From the NCBI GenBank assembly GCA_037953745.1, contig JBAKBP010007438.1:35953-99952 (forward strand): a stretch of DNA of 64,000 nt, in the 5' to 3' direction. The notes beneath the pieces were generated by a model. That model was not told where the DNA came from. It saw nothing but the letters and a program-made list of their open reading frames with translations, and made no database searches. Numbering within the stretch: the first letter of the stretch is position 1; every line of letters begins with the position of its first letter. Shown here piece after piece: positions 10,535-21,638 of this stretch. The position numbers and the translations under genes are program-made. This stretch comes from Lithodes maja. Its lineage: Eukaryota > Arthropoda > Malacostraca > Decapoda > Lithodidae.

Positions 10535-10618
10535 AATCACCTCTACAGTGCAGAGAATCACCTCTACAGTGCAGAGAATCACCTCTACAGTGCAGAGAAT
10601 CACCTCTACAGTGCAGAG
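10535..10618 (+). repeat. 21-bp VNTR, four copies
   Basis: The unit is aatcacctctacagtgcagag. There are four copies here, one in the left 3' LTR (about 28,114) and four in the right-arm copy (51,510-51,600). The unit is a multiple of 3 and encodes a 7-residue repeat (NHLYSAE) in the LTR reading frame. Confidence 0.93.
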
Positions 10619-11879
10619 AATCAACTATATATCCACAATAGCTGATACATAAAGAGTAACGAAAGCCTTGCATGCAACATGGAAAATCAGGGAAAATACG
10701 AATTCATGTAAAACATTTATCCTGCAACCATGCAAGCTTTCTAAAATATGAGTGTAATCTTAAGAATTAAAGCATAACTATATCCATGTATTCCTATGAT
10801 TGTTGTAATTTTAAGGCAATTATTAACTTAACAATAATTAAAAGATCGAAATCCCCATGTCCTTACGATTCCGAGATTAATTAATCTTGATTTTTATTAA
10901 TTTCACCCCAACACCAAACACCCACAATTAAATTAATTAAAGTATATATGATATAAATTAGACTCAAATTATCATCCAAATATAGCGTGACAGAAATATA
11001 TGATCGACAGGCTTACACGAGGAAATACCTTCCACTAGCATTAGCCTTTAGTGGGTATATTACCGTGTCGGAGTTACTTCCGAATAGGGCTAGCCATTCT
11101 CCCTTCAAAAAGTTCAACGAGTGTGGCGACCCAGCAGTGTGTTAGAAGAACTAGAAGTGACCATCTCTAGTTTTGTGTGAGAGGCAGTTCCCTTTGGTGT
11201 CCAGCCGAAAGAGGAATTACGAGTCCTACGTCGTCCAGACCCCCTCTCATGGATATTACTTCTCCTCACCACCCATACCCTAAGTGTCTCTATGTTACTA
11301 TGTTTTAGGAATTATTGTGAAGGTAATATAAAATATGCGAGTGTTCAGATTAACTTTTGTTTATAGGCCTTTTCCGTCCTCTCCTTGCCCCACTTGTTCA
11401 CGCAGTACGAGAATCTATCTTCTATTTGTGTAGTTGAATTATTTATATATTATTTGTGATTTAACTATTTTACGTCTAGGTTAACATTATACCTATTTTT
11501 TACTTACGTTACATACTCGATAATATACTTAATACTTAGGGAACGCTCAAAGATTTTATTCAGTTGTATTAATATTGTTTGAGTGTCCAAGTTCGAAGTG
11601 AAGTGTGTAACGAGAGCAATTTTCCTTCCTTAAACCTAAACTCAAACTCAGGATGGTGCTACTTCCAATTTTCATAAGAGATCACTTAGAGTAACAAGTC
11701 GCCCACATTAAAAGTGAAACCAATTCCGTTGAGGTTGAATTAAGATTTCAAGATTTCTAATCTATTTTAGTTCTTGTGAATAATCCAATCAATTACCTGA
11801 CCTGGTTAATGATATTATTTTGCAACCAAACTAGGAATTCCGATTACCCATTCCTGTATTCATCAGCCCTTATTTCGGC

Positions 11880-12195
11880 TATTTATCAAACACTACGTAG
11901 TTCTGTCTTAAGAGTATTTTATACTTTACCAACCTGTATTCGGGTTATTCTAAATCGCTACTTCGTTCCGCATACATAGTTTATTCCAGTAGTTTGTTAA
12001 TGCATTCAAACTTACTGCATCAACCTTCATTCTGGCTATTCTAGTCGCTACTTCGTTCTGCGAGTTTATTTTACTTACAGTAGTTTGTTAATTCATTCAA
12101 ACTCCTGCATGAGCCCTCGTTTCGGCTAATTATCTGTCACTACTTTGTTCTGTGTCTGATTTAATTATAGTAGTTTGTTAATTAATTCAAAGTTA
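11880..12195 (+). repeat. ~90-bp tandem repeats inside the element C LTR
   Basis: The motif agtttgttaat recurs at 11,991, 12,082 and 12,172, with tcggctaattat and cactactttgttctg between. The 5' LTR has three units and the 3' LTR (about 29,435 and 29,535) has two. The right arm keeps the same 3-versus-2 pattern, so the two LTRs are matched individually between arms. Confidence 0.82.
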
Positions 12196-13085
12196 CTGAT
12201 TCTATAGCTAATATTCCGCTATATTTATTCAATGCATATTTGTTGAATCTGAGTTCCTCATTGAGTGTGATTTTAACTTATTTACGATTGAGTTTATTTT
12301 TTGTGTATCGTGTGAGAGATTATTCACAATTATTCTTTTATAGTTAAATTGTAAATTTAATTACCATACCATCAAGATTAAAGCTAAGATCATATCTTTT
12401 GTTACTGATTTAACATTGCACTAAATCAAATACTTATTCCGCCTGACCGAAGTACTTTTGGCCTTAACTTCTCACGCGCCAGCTTTGACCGCCGATCTCG
12501 CCTGGCGACCTATTTGTATTTCGAGCCATGTGTACCTGTGTGTACCTGAGTAGACGATCTCAGCTACCCACATTATATATATAATTAATTATTATTCCTC
12601 TCGTTATACACTTGACCCGTATATGTAGTGTCATCATACATTATGTGTTTATCTTATATAACTGTATATTTAATGTATGATGCTTTGTAAGTGACATAAT
12701 TATTCATGAAGGAGTAAAATCTATTTAACTCTTTCCAAGTCACATTGATTAAACATTGGATTCATACTCTATAGTTGAGATCCGGATGTCCCATTGACCT
12801 GTACCTCTATGTTCATAATAATAAACTAGTGTAATTATCCTGTGTGTTTATATTGTTTGGAGCGTGATTGAGTACCTTAGACATATCATTATTATTGCTA
12901 GTTGTGTTCCTGTCAGGCAGGATTGAATTCTAAGTATCCGAAATAAGGAACTTTATAGAGTGAATAATTAAGCGAGTTGGATTACAACGACGCATAACAC
13001 TGGGGGTAGCTGTGTCTCGATACGGCATAACATCTTTGATTTTCTAAATTATGTTACTCAATCGACTTCAGACGCAACATTCATC

Positions 13086-13958
13086 ATGGCGGCTAAGGCA
13101 CTAGATATTATTGCATTTAAAGCAGAGGACCATGATATCAATACTTACTTATAGATTGTCAAACCGGTCATGGATATTATATTCAGACGCAATGAAATTG
13201 CAAAGATTCACACGGTCGTGATGAAACTAGGAAAACATGCGGCTAAAGTATCCGGGTATGTGCGTGACACTCCTGGGTTGACCTGGGCACAGTTCGAAAG
13301 CCACACAAAGTTAGCTATCAACCCATCACTAAGTCAAACGATAGCGAACCGTCACTTTCATGAGGTTAAGTATGCATGAAACTTAGACAACACGATCAGT
13401 GAATTAAATCAACTGGCCGTAACAGCCTTTCCGGATGATACTACTGCTCAACGAAAAAAGGTAGTATTTAAAGCACTCCTGAGAATAGTACCCATAGCAG
13501 TAGCTGATTATTTTGCTATCACTGAACCCACGGATTATGAAGCAGATTTACCAGTACTTAGGCATGCCTTGGCTCTGAGGAAAACCAAGGAACCTGATAA
13601 GATCGCCGTCATCAGTCGAGCTACCACTCGTCCGTCAACAATTCATTCAAATAGCCCTGTGGTGCCACACCCAAGTGAAAAAGTAGAGGAATGGGCCCGA
13701 ATTCGCCCCTCCGACTGGAAGAGATGCACTTCCCAATGTTCACTTATATCCATGAAGAAATCATTTATGGAATTAACCAAGCGGAGGTCCAGGTTGCCTA
13801 CATTATGGGCTCAGATTCCCTGGAATGAGCCCCGACGCGTGGCCACAATAAATGAAGATGGAACCGCAGGGATCGAGGACATTGATGAAGAGGAACATGT
13901 TGAAGAGCCTGAAGTGAGAGCAAACACTACAGAAATTCAAGACAACCTGGATTTTTAA
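13086..13958 (+). pseudogene. gag: Element C gag-like region
   Basis: One frame runs from ATG 13,086 to the TAA at 13,958, broken by TAG at 13,152 and TGA at 13,377. Both stops are also in the right-arm copy (61,161-62,033), so they predate the duplication. The product would be about 290 residues, starting MAAKALDIIAFKAED, helix-rich, with a basic middle (TKRRSRLP) and an acidic end (IDEEEHVEEPE). I see no zinc knuckle. Its position before the protease and its size suggest gag; the sequence alone does not prove it. Confidence 0.7.
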
Positions 13959-13969
13959 GCCGCCCTCGT

Positions 13970-14984
13970 CCACAAATTGTCAGACTGGCGGGGGCTCACG
14001 ATGGGACAGACGCCGTGAAATTTCCCATCTATAAGCAACTCACTCTGAATGGAGTGAAAGTCCGACTTCTAATTGACCCGGGGCTTCCCGATCATGTCTC
14101 TTCTCTCCTTTCTTCCAACAGCATCCCAAATCTTTTGGCCCCATTCAACCCTCCACCATAGTGTTGATAGATGCTAATGATGGTATTATCTCTAATTGTG
14201 GAGAGACAGTCCCACTTTACGTTAGTATCCCTATTCCGGACCACAGGATAAATCATTATTTCATAAAATACACACCCAAAAGATCCAGTACGATGGATAT
14301 ATGGGTCTCGACTTACTCACCTCCCTGCAAGCCTCCATTGACTGTCAACACAGAACTTTGAAGTTTGCCCCTTTGCTTAGAAAAAAAGAAGAAAACAAAA
14401 AACAATCAAGAAAGTCACCAAATCTAATGTTATCCCAACTGTTGAAACATTGCATAACATAACCCCTAAATTAAAATATAAGATCAGTCAGGAAAAACAA
14501 GATGAACCTACTATCTGTCTCATACAGACCACTCAATCAGTCACTTCAAAAATAGTGACACTTCCCCCTCATCATGAACAATGGATACCTATCCTACCTA
14601 CATTACCTGGTGATGTAATAATGACCTCACACCTCCAAAGTCCTTTCGACAGAGATTGCCTGACCGCTCCAGCCCTTATTTCTAGCCACTTGAATTGCAT
14701 TAAAATTGCTAATATCTCAGATCAACCTATCACATTACCTAAAGGGTTAACAATCGGGGAACTTGAAACCTATACATAGGAACTATCCTTGCCCCCAGAT
14801 AATACATCCCTCTCTCGTTCTCCTCTACCTGACATTCCTTCCCATTTTAACTCCTCAACAGCAAACTGACTTACGTGACTTGATAATTTCGTTTCAAGAC
14901 ATCTTCGCCACGTCCAGCCGAGACGTCGGGAAAACTAACGTACTCCACCATCCTATCCATACTGTGGGTCAACCTATAAAATAG
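13970..14984 (+). pseudogene. pol: Element C protease and protease-RT linker
   Basis: The protease core reads VKVRLLIDPGLPD near 14,060-14,096. The usual catalytic D-S/T-G is D-P-G in both arms. The left copy lacks one G of a G run after this motif and so loses frame; the right copy keeps the frame but has its own TAG near 60,952. Downstream, 14,161-14,361 continues the protease fold (MDIWVS, corresponding to a GLDLL block in the right arm). 14,450-14,779 is the linker with IANISDQPITLPKG, and 14,763-14,984 holds the RT leader (FQDIFATSSRDVGKT). Each piece is in a different frame. Confidence 0.75.
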
Positions 14985-15004
14985 GCAATCCGAAGGCAAA
15001 ATCC

Positions 15005-15987
15005 AATTCCACGACAAGAAGAAGAAAAACAAGGTGAAAGACATGCTAGACACAGGAGTTGTAAAACACTATACTAATCCCTGGTCATCTCCAGTGGTAC
15101 TCGTCAGGAAAAAAGATTGATCCACCCGTTTTTGTATAGATTACAGACAACTTAATGCCCTAACCAACAAAGACGCTACCCCATTACCTCACATTGACGA
15201 GTCCTTAGATTCCTTATTAGGAGTTAAATGGTTCACCACTCTCGATTTACAAGCAGGATATTGGCAAGTACCCGTACTTCCGGAACATCAACAGAAAACG
15301 GTTTTTGCCACCAGCCAAGGAAGACGATATGAATTCACAGTACTGCCTTTTGGCCTATGCAATGGCCCAGCCCCCTTTTCTAGACTAATGGAATCTGTCT
15401 TACAAGGATTAACTTGGGAGACCTGTCCGGCGTATTTAGACGACATCATTGTGATTGGCAAAACCTGGGCAGAACATATTCAAAGGCTCCGACAAGTATT
15501 TCAACGGATTCGAGGGGCTAAATTAAAACTCAAGCCTTCTAAGTGCACTTTAGCTAATAAAGAAGTTCAATTCCTAGGCCACATAGTCTCAGAAGAAGGA
15601 ATTGCCCCAGATCCAGACAAGTTGCACGCCATCAGTACCATAACTCCTCCCACCAATGTAAAATGGGTCCCAGCATTTATTGGCTTAGCATCATACTATC
15701 GTCGATTCGTGAAAAACTTTGCCACCATTGCTAAACCACTCCACGATATAACCAAGAAGGAAGAACCATTCTTATGGACAGATCAAAGCCTGCAAGCATT
15801 TAATTCATTGAAAGAACTTCTAGTAGCATCTCCAATAGTTTCTTTTCCTGACTATACCAAACCATTCCGTCTCTACACGGATGTTTCACAGTTTGGTATT
15901 GGAGCAGTTCTAGGTCAAACCAGAGAAGGAAGAGAGCATATTATTGCATGTGCCAGCCGAACTCTCAACCCAGTACAGCTGAAGTAA
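15005..15987 (+). pseudogene. pol: Element C reverse transcriptase
   Basis: The order is a finger block (DTGVVKHYTNPWSSPVVLVRK), a shared TGA near 15,118, CIDYRQLNAL, TLDLQAGYWQVPV, FGLCNGPAPFSRLM, then the catalytic YLDD at 15,433-15,444, thumb and connection. An open stretch runs 15,388-15,987. The frame is lost near 15,978, at the start of RNase H, and the right arm has the same shift. The right copy also has a private nonsense change near 59,625 (CAA to TAA). Confidence 0.9.
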
Positions 15988-16363
15988 ACTATCCCGTCAC
16001 CAAAAAAGAGTGTTTGTGGATAATTTGGGATCTCCAGCATTTTAAAGCTTATCTAGCTGGTGTCAAGGTCACCATCATTACGGATCACCACACTCTCCGA
16101 TGGTTATGCAACTCTGACACTAAAAACGCTCTAACTGCCAGATGGTGCAAATCGTTAGAAGAATTTGACTTTGAAATCGCCTACAGACCGGAAAAATTGC
16201 ATACAAATGCTGATGCTTTATCCCGACTTCCAACTCAATCAACAACAATCACATCCGGCTCTGAACCAGATACTCAAACCATTCGAGCAATTCACCATAA
16301 GGACTCAACGGACCAAGATCAACAACTCCTACAACAATTTCAAGACAAGAAAAACCAGATTGG
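15978..16363 (+). pseudogene. pol: Element C RNase H
   Basis: The frame change from RT falls at AEVNYPVTKKECLWI, which carries the RNase H glutamate. TIITDHHTLRWLC follows (an Asp of the active site), then EKLHTNADALSRLP, the usual C-terminal block. RNase H removes the RNA strand during reverse transcription. It sits between RT and integrase, the standard gypsy order and unlike elements A and B. Confidence 0.87.
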
Positions 16364-17097
16364 ATGCCTAGAAGTATTTTCTCACAACTACAAAGAAGAG
16401 GAGATCATTTGTACACTCCTGATGGAAAAATAGTAATCACTCCCAGCTCTGCTGTACCTACAATACAATCCCTACATTCTTACAACGGCATTCATTTGGC
16501 CCAAAGGAAATTGACTTCTACTTTCCAACAAGTATACTGGACTCCTTCTCCATACATCACCGCAAAAAGAATCACAGAAGCCTGCCGTGTATGTGCTTTA
16601 GGCAAAGATCGGACTCGCACCGCCGGACCTCAAGGAAAGTTAGTGGCCTCCAAACCATGGCAATTATTAGCAGTTGATGTAATGGGACCCATGGAAGGCA
16701 TAAAAGGGTTCAAACATAATATCACGTTCGTGGACACATACTCTAAATACGTAATTTCCTGTCCATCAAAAGAACACTCAACTTTAGCAGTAGCTGAAGC
16801 CATGATACAGCACGTATTTCCTTATTTTGGCCTACCCGAAGCCATTCACTCAGATAATGCACCTGAGTTCACAGGTCATAACTTTCTCAGATGTGTGGCT
16901 TCAAAATCAGCCATTCATCCCCTTATTGGCCTCAAGAGAAATCTATTTGTGAAAGAAGCCACTGCACTATTGCCACCCAAATAAGAACTCGCCTGCAACA
17001 AATGAACACCACCGACTGGCCCAGTCAAGTCAAAATAGTACTGTAGAGAATAAATACCTGCCCCCGCCAAGACGGAGTTTCACCCCATGAACGAGTT
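16364..17097 (+). pseudogene. pol: Element C integrase N-terminal and core
   Basis: The finger region contains HSYNGIH and CRVC, giving an HHCC pattern. Core aspartates are in AVDVMGP (about 16,675) and IHSDNAPEF (about 16,850). The frame is lost after 16,900, and the catalytic Glu block (CERSHCTIATQ) is in another frame near 16,945. An in-frame TAG follows at about 17,044. The right copy (58,023-58,753) has a private Glu-to-stop change just before the second Asp. Confidence 0.85.
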
Positions 17098-18828
17098 TTG
17101 GGGGTACCACCCCTGCTCCTACCATTGCATCACCTGTCTGACCCATATGAGCCCTCATCAAATTTTGATCAGTCTTTAGTTCATCTAAAGAACCGACTTC
17201 GACAACTCCAGTACATGCAAGATCTTCAACCTGACGAAACACCAAAAGTCAGTCCTCACTATGTCAGCGAACTAGTCATGGTTGCCCAACTTCCGGTACC
17301 TTCCAAACTCAAGCCAAGATATAAGGGTCCTTTTGAAATATTAACTGTACCGAACTGTTACCAGGTCACCATAAATTATTACGGAGAGTCACGCACCTAC
17401 CGAAATAGATATGTACGTAGGTTTCAACCCATTGATGACAATATCACTATGCTTGCTGACCCCAAAGATAATGACACATTGCCTGCAATTAATAACCAAA
17501 ATTTAGGCTCCACAGAATCATTGACACCTCATCTCATTCCAACCCTCACTCCTTCTCCACTTGTCATAAAACCACCTGTGCAACCACCTGTACCAAAGGT
17601 GAAAGACACAGCGGTCAACTATTCACCCTTTCCTTCTCCTCCTTGTTCTAACCCCTATCGTACTAATCTCTCCAACAATCTACCTCCTCCTACTCGCGTT
17701 GGTTCTGCTCCACCTCAACTGCCCACTCAGACTAAACCTACTCTACCTCAACAACTTTCTACTTCTCTATCCACTATCTCATCCGAAGCAGAACTTCCTG
17801 TTTTTTCTGTTTCACCCAGTACTCAACTTACCACTCCAGAAATGTCTAATATTCCATCTAAAGAAAGAAATCAACACCCTTCTCCTTCTATTTCCAACAA
17901 CTTATCTGTTTCGTCCAGTGCTCAACCTACCAATCCAATACTTTCTCCTATTCAAAAAAGAAATCAAACTTCACCTAAGTCACAAGTCCATTAAAAAATT
18001 CATAAACCTCTTATTCAATCTCCTCAGCCTACCACCTCTACCAGTAAATCAACATCTCACACTAAAACCTCTACTTATTCACAAAATATCTCTAAATCAC
18101 CCAAAACATCCAATGCATCCTTCACTCCACCTTCACGCATGCCAACAACAAAGTTAAGACCGTCCTCGTTATTAACGCAACCTTTTTCTAATCCTCCATG
18201 TAGAAGATCTGGCCGACGTGCGACTCCACCAAAACGTTGGGCACCTACCTTCAATCGAACAAATCAAAGGCGGCCCCCACCAAATTCACCTCTTCGCAAC
18301 CTACACAGGTTACCGCCACAGCTGTTGCGATGTCACACACCACACCTGCCACTCCGACAAACCCTGCTGTACCGACCACATCTGTCACCTCACCTATCCT
18401 GACAGAAACTAATTCACACCTGGCTAAGGTCATACAAACACCTACTGCGATGTTACCTGAATGAAAGACAGACCTCCAAAGCAACAAACTCCTCCCACCT
18501 TTAACTGAGGTAAATGACATCACCAATACCATCAATTCTCCAGTCACCTCCCAGCCAGCACCAGAACCACCCACACCTTCCAGCTCCGGTCCTACTACAT
18601 CCACCATGAATTTCAACAACCTTTTCGTGTCCACCAGCAGAGCCACAATGAACATCACATCACCAGCCCATTTAGTCCATGTAACTAACTCATCTCCTAC
18701 GCCATGCCAACACACCATGATATACAACGCAAACGAACCAAATGATGTCTCCACCGTAGTCTGGTGCCTATTCCTCCAGGGTCTCAAACCATCCAGCATA
18801 ACAGAAAACTACCGGACATATCAAGTAA
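17098..18828 (+). pseudogene. Element C integrase GPY/F module and long C-terminal extension
   Basis: The start carries a GPY/F-like module (PRYKGPFEIL, near 17,310-17,350), the integrase tail. About 470 further codons follow, rich in Pro, Ser and Thr, with a basic segment (CRRSGRRATPPKRW near 18,200). The frame has shared stops at 17,992 and 18,461. The left copy has five C where the right has six near 18,275 and so changes frame; the right has a private 7-bp insertion near 57,195. The last part (18,606-18,824) stays open to the MITE boundary. I do not recognise the extension. It has no signal peptide or membrane segment that would support an envelope protein. Confidence 0.65.
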
Positions 18829-19127
18829 CCCTGTCCGACATAAGTTGCTAACATACTGATGGGGTGGCGGAGCGCCCGGTATTTCCCTCACAACACTTTC
18901 TCTGACACTGAGGTACTGGTAGAAGTCAGAGGTATTTGGGGTTGCCACCAACCGACAGATTCTGATCTAACTTACCTAACTTACTGAGCTCAATATGACG
19001 CAAATGCGTCATATAACTTACTTATTGAGCTACTTTACTACGTTCATATGACGCGATCACGTCATATGATACTCTTGGGCATACCACCATATGACGCGAT
19101 CGCGTCATATATTACGGAGAGGGTTAA
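18825..19127. mobile_element. TTAA MITE with three CATATGACGC palindromes (left arm)
   Basis: It is 303 bp and flanked by TTAA (the left flank has decayed to GTAA; the right arm keeps TTAA at both ends). The terminal inverted repeats are ttaacccggtccgacata and ttaaccctctccgtaatata, with mismatches. Three palindromes of the form atatgacgc-N4-gcgtcatat lie near 18,993, 19,047 and 19,089. TTAA duplication suggests mobilisation by a piggyBac-type transposase. Confidence 0.8.
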
Positions 19128-19164
19128 AGTCTCGTGGACCAGATTTTATTTTTGAACAAAGTGG
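19128..19164 (+). other. Last 37 bp of element C interior, upstream of the 3' LTR
   Basis: This stretch joins the MITE to element B. After removing both insertions, 18,824 would continue through here into the LTR at 27,676 in one open frame. It ends aaagtgg, a weak polypurine tract just before the LTR. Confidence 0.6.
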
Positions 19165-21265
19165 TGTTACGACCGGCACTACGAAATAAACAAGGGCACT
19201 CAATATTGGACTAGATGATAGGCTATATCTGCAACAATGGTACGCTAATTCCAAACCCTCGAACTATTACGCCGGTGAACAAAACACTTAAACCCTCCAG
19301 AGTTAATCTACTGGATAACGGGGTATCAATTAACTCCCTCAGGCATATATGACGCAATTGAGTCATATGGACTAGTGAACCAAAAACTCATATGACTCAA
19401 TCGAGTCATATGGACTTATCTCCATGCCTCTATAATAAGTTATATGACGCACTAGCGTCATATGGAGCTCAGTAAGTCCGATAAGTTAGCTTACGATAAA
19501 ACTGTTGGTGGCAACCTCAGCCACCTCCGATAATTCTAACGGCCGCAGTGTTGTTGTGAGTGTAGTGCGAGGCAGTGGCAATGATCCCGGGGCTCCCGCC
19601 TCCTCGGACTTATTGGAACTTAATATGTCTGAAGGAGTTAACTGGGTTTTAGTGCACTTCTACAAAGGCTTTCCGGTGACGGCAAAGCCTACTCACAACA
19701 GGAGTACTTTACGTTAATAAAATGCTCTTAAGTAATAACAATGCTTGAATATACTATAACAAGATTTAATAAAGAAATATATGCTTACGTTAACTTTAGT
19801 GTGAGTCTGTACTCAACACTAAACTCTTCAATGCTCTATGAAAACACTGAAAGTCTAGTCCTACAAATAGGGAATCTTCTGGAAACATCTGATGCTCTAA
19901 GATGCTCGTTAATATAGAACAGAAATAATGCAGGGGCAGGACACCAAAGCGTGTATCTTAAATACACCAATAAGTAGGATACATATATATAACAAGGGAG
20001 TGCAACAACTCTGTGACAGCACTAATAATAGCCACTCAAAACAGTACTTCCTTAGCCAAAGTAACAGCCATACTGGGTTGTGCACCAAGTATAAACCTAG
20101 GCTAAAATAATACGTGAATTCCTAAAGCATACACAGTTAAAGTTAATTAACACAATGCTGTCTTTATTACTAATAAAGTCTAGCAGTGGCATAAAAGGTA
20201 CCAGGAGGCTAGGCAGAGCGCAAGCATGCTCGTAGCCTACTGTCTACCCTTGAACAGATTTCCCTTATGTTACGTTAATTGACTGGAGGCTCTCTTGGTA
20301 AGTCCAGATCTCAAGTATCTGGTCTTGCCCTGGCACTCCACAAAGGTCAACACAAAGAGGTAGCGAGCATACGAGCAAGAGTAGGCAAAAGCCCTTCGCT
20401 CGTATACTGCTACACTCGCAAAGGAAAAATATGCACAAAGGTTACAGGCACCTAGCTCCGTCGAAGTCGTATAGGCTTTGACTCGCCATATACGTAACTC
20501 AGACAACGACTAAAGATACCTTCCACTGTCTAGCATTAAATAGTAACAAAGACCAACTCAATAATTAGAAGCACCCAATGATAATATGACTCATGTGACT
20601 ATGACTAATAATCCCTAAAGCTAGTGCAAAACATATATGTGAGAACTGGTGCTGGTAATACGACTGGCTGACTATGGAAGTCGTATGCAGAACCAGAAGG
20701 GATAAGTAATTGAATAAAGATGAGAAGTAATGGAAAAGAAGAAGTTCAGAGAGAGAAACAGTAGTATAGGGGGTTAGATTGGGGGACAGATTGCAAGGGA
20801 CGTCTAGTACCAAGCACGCTATGCCAAGATCTCAGGAGAAACGCGGCGGGAGCCCCAAGCACCAACACTAGGACAGGGGCACCCAATCACAGACCACTAC
20901 GTCATGAAATGCAGGCGTCCTTAGGACGCGCCAAGCGCGCCAGCCAATCAAGGGCCTGGGAAAGCCCGCGCGAGCGAGGGAGGCACACGTACATACACAC
21001 GCACATATTACTACCTCGCTGCCTCCTTCGCTCTTTCTCCTTCGCTCTTTCTCTTTAACTTCACACTGCATATCTTATACTCTATGATTGATATAAAATA
21101 CTTCCATGTGTCACAGACAAGAATAAAGACCACCACTGATCTGGCTGTGACTACATGAATACTAGGAAAGAAAGAACATCGTTCTACGATTATTATAGCC
21201 CATTCCACTGCCCTGGCGAGCGCTAGCGAGTACGAGCACATTCTGGCAAGCTGGCCAGCGTAACA
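19165..21265 (-). repeat. 3' LTR of element B, carrying a MITE
   Basis: It is 2,101 bp, or about 1.79 kb without the MITE at 19,330-19,641. Terminal tgttac and gtaaca match the 5' LTR. Short minus-strand frames (20,270-20,506, 20,565-20,813, 20,868-21,071) recur in the other copies but carry no domain. Confidence 0.92.
19330..19641. mobile_element. TTAA MITE, second copy of the palindrome-bearing family
   Basis: It interrupts caattaactgggtttt, which is intact at 25,787 and 26,050. TTAA is duplicated at both ends. The inverted repeats are ctccctcaggcatat and ctccttcagacatat. It has three palindromes at 19,347, 19,387 and 19,442, two of them with gactc in place of gacgc. It is missing from the right-arm solo LTR. 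Confidence 0.85.
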
Positions 21266-21275
21266 CCCCGCCCAA
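21266..21275 (-). promoter_or_regulatory. Polypurine tract of element B
   Basis: On the element strand it reads ttgggcgggg directly before the LTR terminus tgttac, the same arrangement as in element A. Confidence 0.7.
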
Positions 21276-21638
21276 GATGTGGGACGTTTTAACCTCAGGT
21301 AAACACCACATCTGACCAGACAGAATGCTTATAAACCCCGCCTCACCTAGCTACTACCCCCAAGTGTGTGAAAACAAGGCACAATCACAACATAAAACAC
21401 TTCATTATATAAAAACAATCTACACAACACTTCCCCAAAAGAATAGTATCATTTAACGTATTACGCTCAACGAGCAAGCTTCAACAAGCCTAGCCTACTA
21501 AGACAAAAACTCAGCATGTCTTAGATTCTTGCTGTAACATACTGCACTTATATACTATCAAAAAGAAAGAGTTTTTATGTGAGGTTTTTGTATTATTTTT
21601 AATTGTGTTTTTGGCGGCTTTGCACTACAGGGGCAAGC
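21276..21638 (-). other. Non-coding 3' region of element B
   Basis: It is AT-rich, and parts resemble the matching region of element A (agatgtgggac near the PPT; tcaaaaagaaag near 21,560). I see no gene. Confidence 0.65.

Larger units (their letters stand above)
9617..12888 (+). repeat. 5' LTR of element C (SINE-containing)
   Basis: It starts tgagatgacggggttgcaag, including the hairpin ggttgcaagcaacc, as does the 3' LTR at 27,676. Without the SINE it is about 2.8 kb. Similarity to the 3' copy ends around ttagacatatca. It carries four 21-bp VNTR units and three of the ~90-bp tandem units. Confidence 0.88.

Noticed and set aside
10535..10618. CRISPR-like array
   Set aside because: The 21-bp units are directly adjacent with no spacers, and the context is a eukaryotic LTR.
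18251..18799. Minus-strand frame of 182 codons, also at 56,310-56,846
   Set aside because: It is antisense to the element C extension. The Val/Gly-rich product mirrors the Pro/Thr-rich sense strand, and there is no domain.
17098..18851. Envelope gene of an errantivirus-like element
   Set aside because: There is no signal peptide, transmembrane segment or cleavage site. The frame is continuous with the integrase GPY/F module and low in hydrophobic residues.
20270..21241. Conserved small frames in element B LTRs (also 26,971-27,770 and 51,937-52,985)
   Set aside because: They recur because the LTR recurs. There is no shared domain, and frames differ between copies by indels.
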